Translations under genes and position numbers: made by a program
NCBI GenBank assembly: GCA_963575745.1
Contig: CAUYUJ010015955.1
Location: 1 to 64,000, forward strand
DNA length: 64,000 nt
Reading direction: 5' to 3'
Source of the DNA: Prorocentrum cordatum
Taxonomy: Eukaryota > Sar > Dinophyceae > Prorocentrales > Prorocentraceae
Notes under the pieces: generated by a model
The model's input: the letters and a program-made list of their open reading frames with translations, nothing else
Databases searched by the model: none
What the model was told of the DNA's origin: nothing
Part shown: one piece after another, positions 44,530-56,815 of the stretch
Numbering within the stretch: position 1 is the first letter of the stretch
Layout of the letters: each line of letters opens with the position of its first letter

Positions 44530-44975
44530 GCATGATGATGATTAATGCTGGTCAGGCGGATAGGGAGGGGGAGGCGGTGGGAGGAAAGGGAGGGACGGGA
44601 GAGAGGGGAAGCACAGGGGAGTTGGTCATGTGCACGTTTCAGTACAGCCAACCGGGTTCTCCGAGTGCGGCGGCCACATGCGAAGCCTACCCCACCACCC
44701 CACGGGGAGGGACATGGGGAGGGGGAGATTGGGGAGGGAGGAGGAGGGGACGGAGGAGGGGAGGAGGGAGGAGGAGGAAGAAGGAGGAGGGGGGGGAGGG
44801 AGGGAGGGAGGGAGGAGGGAGGGAGGGGAGGGAGGAGGAGGGGAGGGAGGAGGGAGGGAGGGAGGGAGGAGGAGGAGGAGGAGGAGGAGGAGGAGGAGGA
44901 GGAGAGGAGGAGGAGGGAGGAGGAGGAGGAGGGAGGGAGGAGGAGGAGGAGGAGGGGGGGGAGGAGGAGTTTTGG
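44530..44975. repeat. GGA/GGGA low-complexity tract
   Basis: GGGAGGGAGGGAGG and GGAGGAGGA runs at 44,700-44,970, preceded by looser purine-rich DNA. All frames are open through the tract. Confidence 0.9.
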
Positions 44976-45169
44976 GGGAGGTGGGGCAGGCTTCGCACGT
45001 GGCCTCTCACGAGTGGTGCCCCGCCGCCCCAGACCTCGGACCGCACGGGTGCCTCGCGCGCGCCCCCTGCTCGATGCGGTGCCCCGCCGCCCCTCCGCCC
45101 AGGCCGCCTCGCTGTGCCCAGCCTCCCTGCGCGCTCCCCGGCCCTGCTCGTGCCCCCCCTCGCGGGGCT

Positions 45170-45385
45170 CCCGCCGATTCCTCCGATTCGGTTCGCTCCG
45201 ATCCCGATGGCTTCCGATGCCCGATTCCCATTCGATTCGGCCTCGAAGACCGGCTTGGATTCCGACTTCTCAGCGGGGCCTACAAATTTGCCGATTTCCG
45301 CCGATTCGACTTCTCCCGGCTTAGCGGGCGATTTCCGCCGATTCGATTCATTTTGAACCGCCGATCCGATTTGACGATTCGACTC
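45170..45385. repeat. Degenerate CCGATTCGATTC repeat
   Basis: Clusters of GATTCG, CCGATT and TTCCGCCGATTCGA over about 200 bp, including two copies of GCGGGCGATTTCCGCC-like sequence. Confidence 0.55.
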
Positions 45386-46078
45386 TGGGCCCTCCTGCCT
45401 TCGCCCCGTGCACAGACCGAAGATCGGCAGGCTGCGTGCGCATATAAACTCTCGCAGGTCCGCGCGGCTTCTGTTGGACCAGACGTCGGGTGCGGCGCGA
45501 GCGCGTCCAGACTGCCTCTCCCCGCTCTCCTCTCTCCTCGTTCCATGCTTTCCAGTACCCCATGCCTTTCCTCTTCCCTTTCCTCTTTCCAGTGCCCCAG
45601 GGGATCCAAGACATATGTTATAACTTCGCCGGAGATTGGAGTTCATTGGAGTCTGACTTCGTGCACAGGAACGACATGTGAGGGCTGCGGCCCCTGCGCC
45701 TTGCCCGGCGCGGGTCGGCCTTCTCGGCCGGACGCGGCGCGCCTCCTCCTCGTCCTCCTCCTCCTCCTCCTCCTCCTCCTCCATGCCTTTCCTCTTGCTC
45801 CCTCGGCTTCTTGCTGTTCCTTCTCCAGTTGTTCTTCCTCCGTCGTTTTTCGACTCGTTTTCTGTGCCTCGATCTCAACGTGCCCGCTCTCTGGCAAGGT
45901 GTCCCCTGGGGCGCGGCGAGCAGCGCACTTAGACGTCGATAGTGATTTCGCAGATTCGGGTTTTGCAATCGCTCTGCGTCTCAGGGCAGCCCCTCCAGGC
46001 AGGAGCCCAGAGCATGACCAGGAGAATGTTGCCGGCAGCCCAGCGTTCCCCCCCAGCCTCGACCAGCGCCGGCCCACC
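45386..46078. other. Unassigned sequence with a short CTCCTC tract
   Basis: The left-arm-like phrase CATATAAACTCTCGCAGGTC plus CGCGCGG at about 45,434 resembles the inverted-repeat element at 46,149, but no right arm was found. A CTCCTCCTC tract is at 45,747-45,782. No gene recognised. Confidence 0.35.
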
Positions 46079-46381
46079 CAGAGCACGAACGAACGGCAGC
46101 AGCTTGATGCAGGAGCTCACTGGAGTTAGAGGAACAGGAAGCTGTAACCACGTAAACATAAACTTTCGGAGGTCCGTGCGGATTTTTCTTGATCTGCGCT
46201 GAAAGCTCCCTCTCTGGCGCGCGGAGCGCGCCAGGGGCGGCGCCGAAGGCGCCCCCAGGGGGACCCAGCGCCGATCCACTAAATCCGGCAGGACCTCCGA
46301 AAGTGTATGTCTACGTCATTATTCGTTTCCCGACCAGAGCACGAATGAACGACAGCAGCTGGATGCAGGAGTTCAAGAGCA
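46079..46381. mobile_element. Inverted-repeat element flanked by a duplicated 45 bp segment
   Basis: The arms are at 46,149-46,184 and 46,284-46,319: ACGTAAACATAAACTTTCGG plus AGGTCCGTGCGGATTT, against a complement with about five mismatches. The flanks CAGAGCACGAACGAACGGCA (46,079) and CAGAGCACGAATGAACGACA (46,337) are direct repeats of about 45 bp, 258 bp apart. In one frame both flanks read a similar peptide (NGSSLMQEL / NDSSWMQEF). The arm sequence resembles the hairpin in intron 1 of the coiled-coil gene. Confidence 0.6.
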
Positions 46382-46559
46382 TGCGATACCCTTCTGTTTT
46401 CTCCTTACGCGCTCCCCTCGCCTTCCTGCGGCGTTTCGGCTCCTCAGCTCGACGCGCTCACTGTCCTGCCCCGTTCGGCGGTCGGCGGGGCTTGCTGCGG
46501 GCGACAGCGGGCATCGCTGCGTGGCAGGCTCGGGTCTGGGGTTTCAGGAGAAGGGAGGA

Positions 46560-47065
46560 GGAGGAAAAGGTGGATAATGACGATGATGACGATGATGATG
46601 ATGATGCTGATGATGATGCTGTTGATGACGATGATGATGATGCTGATGATGATGCTGCTGATGATGATGCTGATGCTGATTCTGATGACGATGGTGATGC
46701 AGATGATGATGATGCTGCTGCTGATGATGATAATGACGAGGATGATGCGGATGCTGATGATGACGATGATGATGATGGCGATGATGCTGATGCTGATGCG
46801 GCTGATGCGGCTGATGATGATGACCATGATGATGCTGATGATGACGATGATAAGGGTGGCGATGATGATGCTGCTGCTGATGCTGATGATGATGACGATT
46901 CTGATGCTGATGCTGATGATGATTATGATGCTGATGCTGATGATGATACCGATGATCATGCTGATGTTTCTGATGTCGATGATGATGATGTCGCTGATTA
47001 TGATGATGATGCTGATGCTGATCCTGATGATGCTGCTGCTGATGACGATGATGATACTGATGCTA

Positions 47066-47116
<51 letters not shown>

Positions 47117-48386
47117 ACGATGCTGATGATGCTGATGATGATGACGCTGATGATCCTGATGCTGATGCTGATGATGCTGATGATGATGCTGATGCTCATG
47201 TTGATGCTGCTTATGACGAGGATGATGCTGATGCTTCTGCTGGTGATGATGCTGATGGTGATGATGATGCTGCTGGCGACGATGATTATGCTGATGCTGC
47301 TGCTGATGATGATGCTGATGCTGATCATGATGATGATGACGATGATGATGCTGATGCTGCTAATGATGATGATGATGCTGCTGCTGATGATGATAATGAC
47401 GAGGATGATGCGGATGCCGATGATGATGCTGATGATGATGACGATGATGATGCTGATGCTGATGCATGGTGATGGTGATGGTGATGGTGATGATGCTGAT
47501 GATGTTGCTGATGCTGACGATGCTGAGGCTGATGCTGATGCTGACGCTGACGATGCTGATGATGTTGCTGATGCTGCTGATGATGATGCTGATGATGCTG
47601 ACGATGATGATGCTGATGTTGATGAAGATGCTGATGCTGATGCTGATGCTGGTGATGATGATGATGCCGATGCTGACTTTGATGCTGATGCTGATGATGA
47701 TTGTGATGCTGCCGATGCTGATTATGTTGATGCTGATGCTGAGACTGATGCTGATGAGGATGATTATCATGACGTCGATTATGATGCTATGCTGATGCTG
47801 ATGATGATGCTGATGCTGATGACGATGATGATGACGATGCTGATGCTGACGATGCTGATGATGATGTGGATGCTGATGTTGATGCTCATGATTATTCTGA
47901 TGTTTATGATGATTGTGATGCTGGTGATGATGAGGCTGATACTGACGATGATGATGCTGATGCTGACGCTGATGACGCTGATGACGCTGATGATGCTGCT
48001 GATGATGAGGACGACGGTGCTGATGATGATGATGATGCTGATGATCATGATGATGCTGTTGCTGACGATGATGGTGCTGATGCGGCTGCTGATGATGATG
48101 CTGAGGATGAAGACGATGCTGATAATGCTGATACAGCTGATGATGCCGATGATGATGATGCTGATGCGGCTGCTGATGACAATGATGATGATAATGACAA
48201 TGGCGATGCTGATGCTGATGCTCATGATGACGATGATGATGCTGATGCTGATGATGACGCGGATGCTGATTATGGTGATGATGATAGTGCTGCTGCTGAT
48301 GATGATGATGATGATGACGACGCTGATGATGTTGATGCTGATGCTGAGGCTGAGGCTGACGCTGATGATGATGCTGATGACAATGC

Positions 48387-48436
<50 letters not shown>

Positions 48437-48481
48437 GTGATGCTGCTGCTGCTGCTGCTGCTGATGATGAGGATGATGATG

Positions 48482-48522
<41 letters not shown>

Positions 48523-48641
48523 AAGGAGGAGGAGGAGGAGGAGGAGGAGGAGGAGGAGGAGGAGGAGGAGAAGGGAGAGGAGGAGGGGGAGGAGGAACAG
48601 GAGGAGGAGGAGGAGGAGGAGGAAGAGGAGGAGGAGGAGGG
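46560..48641 (+). repeat. GAT/GCT microsatellite block ending in GAG, about 2.1 kb
   Basis: Continuous GAT with GCT, GAC and GGT triplets, passing into GGAGGA from 48,523. The long open frames on both strands are artefacts. Confidence 0.95.
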
Positions 48642-48905
48642 GGACCAGAGTAATCCCAAGACTCATGAACGATGTTGGAATAAACCCTCCCTCCAAGCTC
48701 CTTCTTCACAGGCTCCTACGAGAGTTAATTTCCTCTGAGTAAAACGCCCCGTTGGGAGACAACTGTTTGAAGATCTTGAAGCGTACCAAAAGCAACACGT
48801 CTTCTTTCCAACTTCCGCCTTCATAGGCCCCTACAATGATTGACTCATCTTTCTAGAGGACAGGTCCCCGTTCTAAGACAATTGTTTGAACATCCAGAAC
48901 TGTGC
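48642..48905. repeat. Right flank of GAT/GAG block plus a degenerate 100 bp duplication
   Basis: 48,642-48,690 resembles 35,457-35,503. Two diverged roughly 100 bp units follow, with matching phrases GGGAGACAACTGTTTGAAGA / CTAAGACAATTGTTTGAACA and TTCACAGGCTCCTAC / TTCATAGGCCCCTAC. Confidence 0.6.
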
Positions 48906-49085
48906 GAGAGCACCATTCCTGGGACGTCAGCGCCGCGAATCACCTTTGCTGTTGCGTCTTGACGATCCTGACTCGTGCCAGAACACCGTTCCTGGGGCTC
49001 CAACGCATCGAGTCGAGGTAACTGTTGCGTTCTGACAGTCCGACATCGTGCCAGCACACCATTTCCGGGACGCCGTCATACGAAT
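48906..49085. repeat. About 73 bp tandem repeat, 2.5 copies
   Basis: GTGCCAGAACACCGTTCCTG and the variants GCGAGAGCACCATTCCTG and GTGCCAGCACACCATTTCCG, with TGTTGCGTCTTGAC / TGTTGCGTTCTGAC between. Confidence 0.75.
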
Positions 49086-49109
49086 TTTTGAACTTGCTGT
49101 AATCTTGCA

Positions 49110-49570
49110 AAAAATGTGCGCGCCGCTCAGGCAATGACCACATTTAGAAAAGACGCCTCCTCCATCGGGGAAGCTCTTGCAATCTTTAGGGCCGCCCCCC
49201 CATTCGTGAAACTCTTGCGCACTTTTGACACGAATGTGCGCAGCGCTGAGGCGAGAGCCACATTCTGCAAACCACTCGCCCTCCAGCTTGCAAACTCTTA
49301 AGATGAGTGTGCGCGGCGCCAAGGCGAGGGACACATTTTGAAAACCACCCGCTCTCCATCCGTGAAGCTCTTGCAAGTTCTTGGAACGAATGTGCGCGGC
49401 TAAGGCGAGAGCCACATTTTGAAAATTGCCCGCCTTCCATCCGTCAAGCTCCTTGTAACTTTTCACCTTGAGGATAATACATGGTGAGGATGTTTCAGCT
49501 GAGACGCCTGGCCCGCCCTTCCGACGCTTTTCGGGGTGCGACAGGGAGGAGTTCTTCTTACGGTCAAGGA
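49110..49570. repeat. Degenerate 74-120 bp tandem repeat and 'R3' copy 2
   Basis: TGTGCGCGGCGC plus GAGGCGAGAGCCACATT recurs from 49,115, 49,235, 49,309 and 49,391. The last unit continues into TGGTGAGGATG and GGGGTGCGACAGGGAGGAGT, collinear with 33,228-33,400. Confidence 0.75.
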
Positions 49571-49689
49571 ATCGAAGATAAGAAAGGAGGGAGACATGGA
49601 GGGAAGACGGAAGGAGGAGGAATAACAAAGACGATACGGAAAAAGGTGAAGATGAGGGGGATGAGAAGCCTCTTGGATGCATATGTGGG

Positions 49690-50140
49690 CCTGTTGGAGG
49701 GCTCTTGGGGGGCATCTGGTTGGCTTTTCGGAGCCTCTTGGGGGCGCTTCGGGGGTCACTGGTTGGCTGTTGGGGCCACCGCGGCGCGAAAGACTCGCGA
49801 TGCCAGCTCGTATTGCCACGCTTGGGCCCCTCTGGGGGCCCTTCGGGCAGTCTTAGGGCCTTCCTGGGGGCCCGGTGGGTCGTCTCGGGACACTCCTTGG
49901 CCTGTGGAGCACGTGCGTTTCCCCAGGGGAATGGGGCGAGTCTTGCCTCTTGGCCGCCCTCTGGGCGGTCCTCTGGGAGCAGTCCTGGGCCGTCTTGGAG
50001 GCCTCGTGGGCCGTCTTGAAGCCGTGTTGGACCGTCGCGGGTTACCCTTGGCCGTCTCGGCACTCCTCTATTGGAGTATTTCGGCGCTCCGTTTGGGCCC
50101 TCTTCGGCGGCCGTTTTGGGGCTCTCTGGAGCCTCCAGAG
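49690..50140 (+). repeat. Degenerate 12-mer array (CTTGGGGGCCTC family)
   Basis: Imperfect 12 bp units interrupted by short unique pieces such as GCGAAAGACTCGCGATGCCA. Confidence 0.75.
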
Positions 50141-50349
50141 AACCCTTGGGGTGCGTTGACGAGCTTGTGCCCTCCACCCCTAGAATCGGAGGTTGGGGGG
50201 TGAGATCGCAGTGGAACGGAGACCCCCAACTGGGAAATCGTTTCGTTTCGTTCGTGTCCTGCGTGCGGGCGAGGCGAAGCTGCGTGGGAGCGCGAGAGGA
50301 ATGAACCCGCCGCTGCTAGGGCGAAGTCAAGACAAATGATTCTCCCCCT

Positions 50350-50865
50350 CCCGCCCGTCCGGCGGTGGCTCGCGGTGTCCCGCCGTGTCCCGTGGTGTCC
50401 CCGCGGTGTCCCGTGGTGTCCCGTGGTGTCCCGTTGAGTGAGATCGATAGTGACATCGATATTGAGATCGATACTGAGATCGATGTGGTGTCCCGAGGTG
50501 CCCCGTGGTGTCCCGTTGAGTGAGATCGACAGTGAGATCGATAGTGAGATCGATAGTGAGATCGATGTGGTGTCCCGAGGTGTTCCGTGGTGTCCCATGG
50601 TGTCCTATGGTGTCACGTTGAGTGAGATCGATAGTGAGATCGATAGTGAGCTCGATAGTGAGACCAATCGTGAGATCGAGAGGTGTCCCGCGGTGTCCCG
50701 TGGTGTCCCGTGGTGGCTCGTGGTGTCCTGTGGTGTCCCGTTGAGTGAGAACGATAGTGAGATCGATAGTGAGATCGGCAAGTGTCCCGTGGTGTCCCGT
50801 GGTGTCCCGTGGTGTCCCGTGGTGTCCCGTTGAGTGAAATCGATAGTGAGATCGATTGAGTCAGA
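50350..50865 (+). repeat. Alternating 10 bp and 12 bp repeats
   Basis: Blocks of CCGTGGTGTC (10 bp) alternate with blocks of GATCGATAGTGA (12 bp) at least four times, linked by CCGTTGAGTGA. Confidence 0.9.
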
Positions 50866-51129
50866 TGTTGGTTCCCCCCCCTCTCTCCCCCCACGCAACC
50901 TCCTTCTCACCCGAAGGGTGGTCGTATAGGTATCAATTTGGACCCTTGGGAGTGGGAAAGGGGGAGGGGGACAACCACATGTCTGACACGCCTCTTCACC
51001 CCTGGCAAGCAGGGGTTGGTGGATTTCCTCTTCTTCTTCGTCCTCCTCAGCTATATTTGCGGATGTTCCTCCTCGGGAAGCTTCTTGGGGGCACCACGCA
51101 ACTTCTTTAAAGGTTTCTCGCGGGCTTCA

Positions 51130-51300
51130 GCGTGCCGCATGGGCGGCGCCTTCTGGGGGCCTCTGGGGGCTTCCTCGGGCCACCTTGCTGCGAACCACGG
51201 TCTCCCTCAACTACCGGGTCAGGAGATGGAGGAACTTGGGGCCATTTTTGGGCCGTCAGGGGGTTCCTTCGGGCCATCTTGGGGCCCTGTTGGGCCGTCT
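51130..51300 (+). repeat. Degenerate 12-mer array
   Basis: GGGGCCTCTGGGGGCTTC and GGGCCATCTTGGGGCC-type units. Confidence 0.65.
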
Positions 51301-51839
51301 TTTTTTTGGATTGTCAGCAGGCTTTTTGGATAGTTTTCGGATAGATTCTGGCGCCCCTTTCGGGCGGTATCGGACACCCAGAAGACAAGAACTGAGTATT
51401 CCAGAACGAAACAAAACACCTTGAGACAATGAAGGCCTTTTGCGTTTCGAGGGTCTCGTGGGGGTATTATTTGAACCGTTTTCGGGCGTCCAGTGGGTGT
51501 CTGGGACCGCTTGGGACTCTCGCGGTGCCGTTTGGTTGCCCTCCCGACCGTTTTGGGCCCATTTCCGAGGGCCAGCAGGGAGGTTCAGGAAGCCCAGAAG
51601 GCTGAAGGAGCGCCCTGCATGAGCGTATGTGCGTGAATTGTTTAGCATGTGGTACGGCTTGTCCTGCGCCTCATCCCGGCCATCATCCTCACTCTCTCTT
51701 CTGCAATTGTTGCCCCCCCCTATTCTGCGCCTCCTTACTATTATGCTGCTGTTTCCCAGAAGGATCAGCATTGTGCTGCTGGTTAGCATCCATTTCGTGC
51801 TGATATGATTCGCTTCATCATCCCCCCCTTGCGACCCCC

Positions 51840-52109
51840 TTGCTGCTGCTGATCCTCATCATACTTAGTCTGCTACTGCTGTTCCTTATGCTTCTTATCA
51901 TGCCGTTGTTATCCATCCTCATCCTTCATGTTGCTTGTCCTCATCCGGCTCCTGCTGGCAGAGCAGCAGAAGCAGGACAATGTGGAGGGTGTGGGGGTGA
52001 CGAGCAAACGCAGCAGACGGCGGAGTGCGAGGAGCAAGAGGAGTGTGTGGAGAGGGAGGATCCGCAACAGCGGCATTCGATCGAGCAGGAGAGAGGGGGG
52101 GTAGCGTGA
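51840..52109 (+). CDS. Hypothetical open frame with hydrophobic N-terminus
   Basis: 89 codons starting MLLLILIILSLLLLFLMLLI, then an acidic Cys/Gln/Glu-rich part (GQCGGCGGDEQTQQTAECEE). It could encode a signal-anchor peptide, but leucine-rich starts arise readily in CTG/CTT-rich DNA. No family recognised. Confidence 0.2.
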   Translation: MLLLILIILSLLLLFLMLLIMPLLSILILHVACPHPAPAGRAAEAGQCGGCGGDEQTQQTAECEEQEECVEREDPQQRHSIEQERGGVA

Positions 52110-52639
52110 GACGCCCGAAGCAGCACTTGCAGGCGAATGACGTCGAGCGCAGCCTCCTCTGCCAGGCGCAGCTCGCCTTCTTGCCAGTCTGTGCGCGGGG
52201 GAGTTCGCGAGTCAGGAGGGCGAAGTATCTGCAGTTCACTGGGGATGGCGCGATGATCTGGGTCAGAGCGAAGCAGGAAGGGGAGGAGGATGATGCCCTG
52301 CTCCCTTTCCCTCCGTCTCCGCTCCCATCCGACCCCTCGCCTTTCAAAGGCGTCGAGTCGTTTGTGCGTTTCCGTCCAGCCGCCTGCGGCAAGTCGCGCC
52401 ACCGTGCCAGGCCAGCATTCTGGGTTGCGACTGTTCGAGGGGGCACTGATGTGCTATCTGGGCCACCTCGACGATATTGGTTCTGGGCTTCGGGCTTCGG
52501 TGATACCGCGCATTCGAGGACACCATGAGGGGCGTGATGGAAATGGCTGGGCGGCAGGAGTGCCCTTACTTTGAACCGAATGTGGCCATCTCGGGGCGCT
52601 CTGAAGCTCATAGGAAGCGTAATAGCGTGAAAGTGAGCA
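52110..52639. other. Unassigned sequence
   Basis: An overlapping 167-codon frame (52,025-52,528) has no recognised domain. Confidence 0.3.
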
Positions 52640-53588
52640 TCATAGGAAGCCGTGGGTTGTTTGAATGGTTTTGACCTCGTGAAGTCCTCTTTGGAGCTGT
52701 CTTGGACCATCTTGCTATTTGGGCCACCTCGCTGCCTCTTGGGCGGTTTTGCGGGGGATCTTAAGGCTGTTTCGGGGTCATCTCGGGATCCGCCACCTCT
52801 TGATGTCCACTCTTGTGTCGCCCTGGGGCCCTCTTGGAGCTCTCTTGGATCTTGGGTCTCTACCGCGGCGCGTTTGGTGGGGGGTATTCGGAGCTCTCTT
52901 GGAGCCCTTTTGGGCCCGGCCCCACCGAGAGTCATCTTTTGCGATCTTGGAGCTATCTGGAGGCTTCAGAATTCCATCGAGAGCGAAATGCAGAGGAAGT
53001 TTACATTTTCGATCAACCCGTAGATTTATATCTGATTTTAACCTTCTGGAGGCCTCTTGAGGGCTGTCTTTTGCCATCTTGGGCCACCTCGGAGCTGTCT
53101 TGGGGCCTTTTGGGGCTGTCTTGGAGCCCTTGTTAGGGCCCTGTTCGAGCCCTTCCAGGTCCCACTTGAAACCATGTTCAGTCGTCGTAGAATCCCAGAG
53201 GCAGCGAAAAGATAAGAAGTCCAACAGCAATGAACACATTTTCGTTGTTGGACTATTTTGGCTTCCTGGGGGCTGTCTCAGGCCATCTCGGGCTGCCTCG
53301 GGGCCGTCTTCGGGCCTCTTGAGGTTGTCTTGGGGGCATCTTGGGCTGCTTCGGCGCCATCCTGGGGCCTGCCGCCCGTTGATGCCGGCTCGTGGGCCGC
53401 CCTTGGGACCCTCTTAGGGCTGTCCCGGGCCTTTGCTGGGGCGCTCTTGAGGATGTTTCTCGGAGCTCTTTTGGTGCCGTTTTGGGCCCCACTTGGAGCC
53501 ATTTTGGGCAATTTTGGGACCATCTTGGGGTTCTAGAATCCCACAGACAGCAAACATACAAGAAATCCAACTCCACTGTAAGCGTTTG
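52640..53588 (+). repeat. Compound repeat: 12-mer arrays with conserved spacers
   Basis: Arrays of CTTGGGGCC(A/G)TCTT-type 12-mers alternate with a spacer containing CAGAATCCCA, GGCAGCGAAAAG, AAGTCCAAC and CACTG(A/T)AAGCG. Spacer copies are at about 52,971, 53,184 and 53,533. The third ends exactly at the left terminus of composite element E. Confidence 0.75.
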
Positions 53589-53699
53589 TTCCCAACCATC
53601 CTGTGCTATTGGGTCCTCGTTCTGAACGGATAGCGCCCCGCGTTTCTCACTCCTTATTCCTCCTCCTCCCCTCTCCTCCCATCTCTGCCTTTGCCCTTC

Positions 53700-54672
53700 G
53701 CATTTTTCCGTCACCATCCTCATGGTCAGCATCGTTGTCATCATCATCAGCATCACCACCGCCACCATTATCATCATCACCATCATCATCGTCGTCATCA
53801 TCATCACCACCACCACATCAACATCAGCATCAGCATCAGCATCAGCATCAGCATCAGCATCAGCATCAGTATCATCAACATCGTCAGCATCAAGGTCATG
53901 ATCATCACATTATCATCATCACCAGCATCAACAACATTAGCATGATTATCATCATCATCGCACACTCATTATTCTCATCTTCATCGTCATCATCATCATC
54001 ACCGTCATCATCATTGTCATCGTCGTTGTCATTGCCGCCGTCGTGGCCATCACCATCATCGTCATAATCATCAGCATCAGCATCAACATCATCGTCATCA
54101 ACATCATCACCACCATCACCATCACCATCACCATCATCATCATCATCATCAACATCATCACCACCACCACCATCATCATCATTATCGTCATCACCACCGC
54201 CACACCTCTACCACCACCATCACCCATCCAACATCATTAACGTCATCAGCATCATCGTCTCCATCACCAGCATCATCGTTAACATCATCCTTACCATCAT
54301 ACTCATCATCACCATCATCATCAGCATCATCATCATCAGCATCATCATCATCGTCATCAGCATCATCATCATCATCTTCTTCACTGTCAGCACCATCATC
54401 ACCATCATCATCATCATCATCACCACCCTCTTCGTCATCATCGTCATCGTCGACACCGTCGTCGTCATCATCGGCATCGTCGTCGTCATCGTCATCATCG
54501 TTACATCATCATCATGATCATGATCACGCTCATCATCACCATCATCATCATCATCATCATGACCATCATGATTATCATCACCATCATCATCAGCATCATC
54601 AGCAGTACCATAACCACCACCACCTTCATCACCACCGCCATCATCACCAGCATCATCATCATCACCACCACT

Positions 54673-54705
<33 letters not shown>

Positions 54706-54840
54706 GTCATCATCATCATCATCAGCATCATCATCACCACATCATCATCATCATCATTATCATCATGATCACCATCACCATCACAATCACCATCAGCATT
54801 ACCATCACCATCAGCATCACCAACGTTATCATCACGGTCA
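53700..54840. repeat. TCA/CACCAT microsatellite inside element E
   Basis: TCATCATCA and CACCATCACCA triplets with a (CAGCAT)n stretch at 53,823-53,868. Open frames are artefacts. Confidence 0.95.
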
Positions 54841-54864
54841 AACATCACGGGCACTCGGCCGCCA

Positions 54865-56680
54865 TCCCCATTTCGGCACACCCCTTAAACGTTTCGTGGC
54901 GTCATAGGAAGCCCCACCCAAGGCCTCAGTGGCTGCGTTCGCATGCCTTCTCTGCACCGTTTCGGCGCACCTTCACACGTTTCCTCACACGTTTCGTGGC
55001 TTCATAGGGAGCTCCACTTGAGGCCCCAGTGGCCGCGTTCGCATGCCGTCTCCATAAAATTTCGGCGCACCCTTCACACGTTTCGTGGCCCCATAGGGAG
55101 CTCCACCTCAGGCCCAAGTGGCTGCATTCCATTGCCTTCTCCACACTATTTCGGCGCACCTCTCACACGTCGTGGTCCCATAGGGAGTTCACCTGAGGCC
55201 CCAGTGGCTGCGTTCGCATGCCTTCTCCACACCATTTCGGCGCACCTCTCACACGTTTCGTGGCCCCACAGGGAGCTCTACTCAACGCAGTGGCCAGGTT
55301 CGCATACCTTCTCCACACCATTTCGGCACACCCCTCATACGTTCAATGGCCTCATAGGCAGCTCCACCTGAGGCCGCAATGGCTAGGTTCGCATGACTTC
55401 TTCACCAGTCCCGCTCACCGCTCACTTTTCGTGGCTCCATAGGCGGCTCCACCCAAGGCCCCAGTCAGTGGCCAGGTTCGCATATCTTCTCCACACCATT
55501 TCGGCGCACCTCTCACACGTTTCGTGGCCCCATAGGAAGCTCCACCTCAGGCCCCAGTGGCTGCGTTCGCATGCCATCTCCACACCATTTCGGCGCACCT
55601 CTCACACGTTTCGTGGCCCCATAGGGAGTTCCACCTGAGGCCCCAGTGGCTGCGTTCGCATGCCTTCTCCACACTATTTCGGCGCATCCCTCACAAGTTT
55701 CGTGGTCCCACAGGGAGCTCTACTTAACGCCCCAGTGGCCAGGTTCGCATGTTTTCTCTACGCTATTTCGGCACACCTTTCATACGTTCCGTGGCCCCCG
55801 AGGAAGTTCCACCTGAGTCCACAATGTCTAGATTCGCATGATTTCTTCACGAGTCCGGCTCACCGCTCACGTTTCGTGGCTCCTCAGGCGGCTTCACCCA
55901 AGGCCCCAGTGGCCAGGTTCGCATATCTTCTCCACACCATTTCGGCGCACCTCTCACACGTTTCGTGGCCCCATAGGGAGCTCCACCTCAGGCCCAAGTG
56001 GCTGCGTTCGCACGCCTTCTCCACACCATTTCGGTGCACCTCTCACACGTTTCGTGGCCCCATAATGAGTTCCACCTGAGGCCCCAGTGGCTGCGTTCGC
56101 ATGCCTTCTCCACACTATTTCGGCGCATCCCTCACAAGTTTCGTGGTCCCACAGGGAGCTCTACTTAACGCCCCAGTGGCCAGGTTCGCATGTTTTCTCC
56201 ACGCTATTTCGGCACACCTTTCATACGTTCCGTGGCCCCCGAGGAAGTTCCACCTGAGTCCACAATGTCTAGGTTCGCATGACTTCTTCACGAGTCCGTA
56301 CCGCTCACTTTTCGTGGCTCCATAGGCGGCTTCACCCAAGGCCCCAGTCAGTGGCCAGGTTCGCATACCTTCTCGACACCATTTCGGCGCACCTCTCACA
56401 CGTTTCGTGGCCCCACAGGGAGCCCCACCTCAGGCCCCAGTGGCTGCGTTCGCATGCCTTTTCCACACCATTTCGGCCAGGGGGAGCTCGACCGAAGGTT
56501 CCAGTGGCAGGAATCGCATGCGTGACCGCGCCTATTCGGCACACACTTCGCACGTGTAGTGGCCCCACAGGGAGCTTCACCCGAGGCTCCAGTGGCAGAA
56601 CTCGCAGTCGTGACCGCGCCCATTCCAGTGCACCCCTCTCACGCTTCGTGGGCCCATAGGGAGTTCCATTTGAGGCCCTG
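54865..56680 (+). repeat. 90 bp-family array, subfamily E
   Basis: TTTCGTGGCCCCATAGGGAG recurs about every 89-93 bp. A larger period is also visible: the stretch with GTTTTCTCTACGCTATTTCG and GATTCGCATGATTTCTTCAC (about 55,740-55,860) is repeated at about 56,185-56,290. Confidence 0.9.
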
Positions 56681-56815
56681 CCGCCTGCTGCTCCCCGGGA
56701 CCGCGCCGATAGACGCGCAGATCAGCCGTAATGGGTTACATCCAGATGTATTGTTGTTTTGTTGTTGGTGTTTTTTGGTGCTTTCGTTTTTTTGTTTTTG
56801 TTGTTTTGTTGTTTG
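56681..56815. other. T/G-rich tract
   Basis: TTGTTGTTTTG-type sequence at 56,748-56,815. No gene. Confidence 0.5.

Larger units (their letters stand above)
53589..56680 (+). mobile_element. Composite repeat element E (left end, long TCA block, array)
   Basis: The left end is at 53,589-53,630 (TTCCCAACCATCCTGTGCTA, then TCGTTCTGAACGGA). CT-rich DNA follows, then about 1.1 kb of TCA/ACC microsatellite (53,700-54,840) and about 20 units of the 90 bp family (54,865-56,680). These units form a subfamily with CATGCCTTCTCCACACCATT in place of CATGCGCCCGCCGCACCCAT. The last two units are diverged. No right-end motif was found. Confidence 0.6.
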
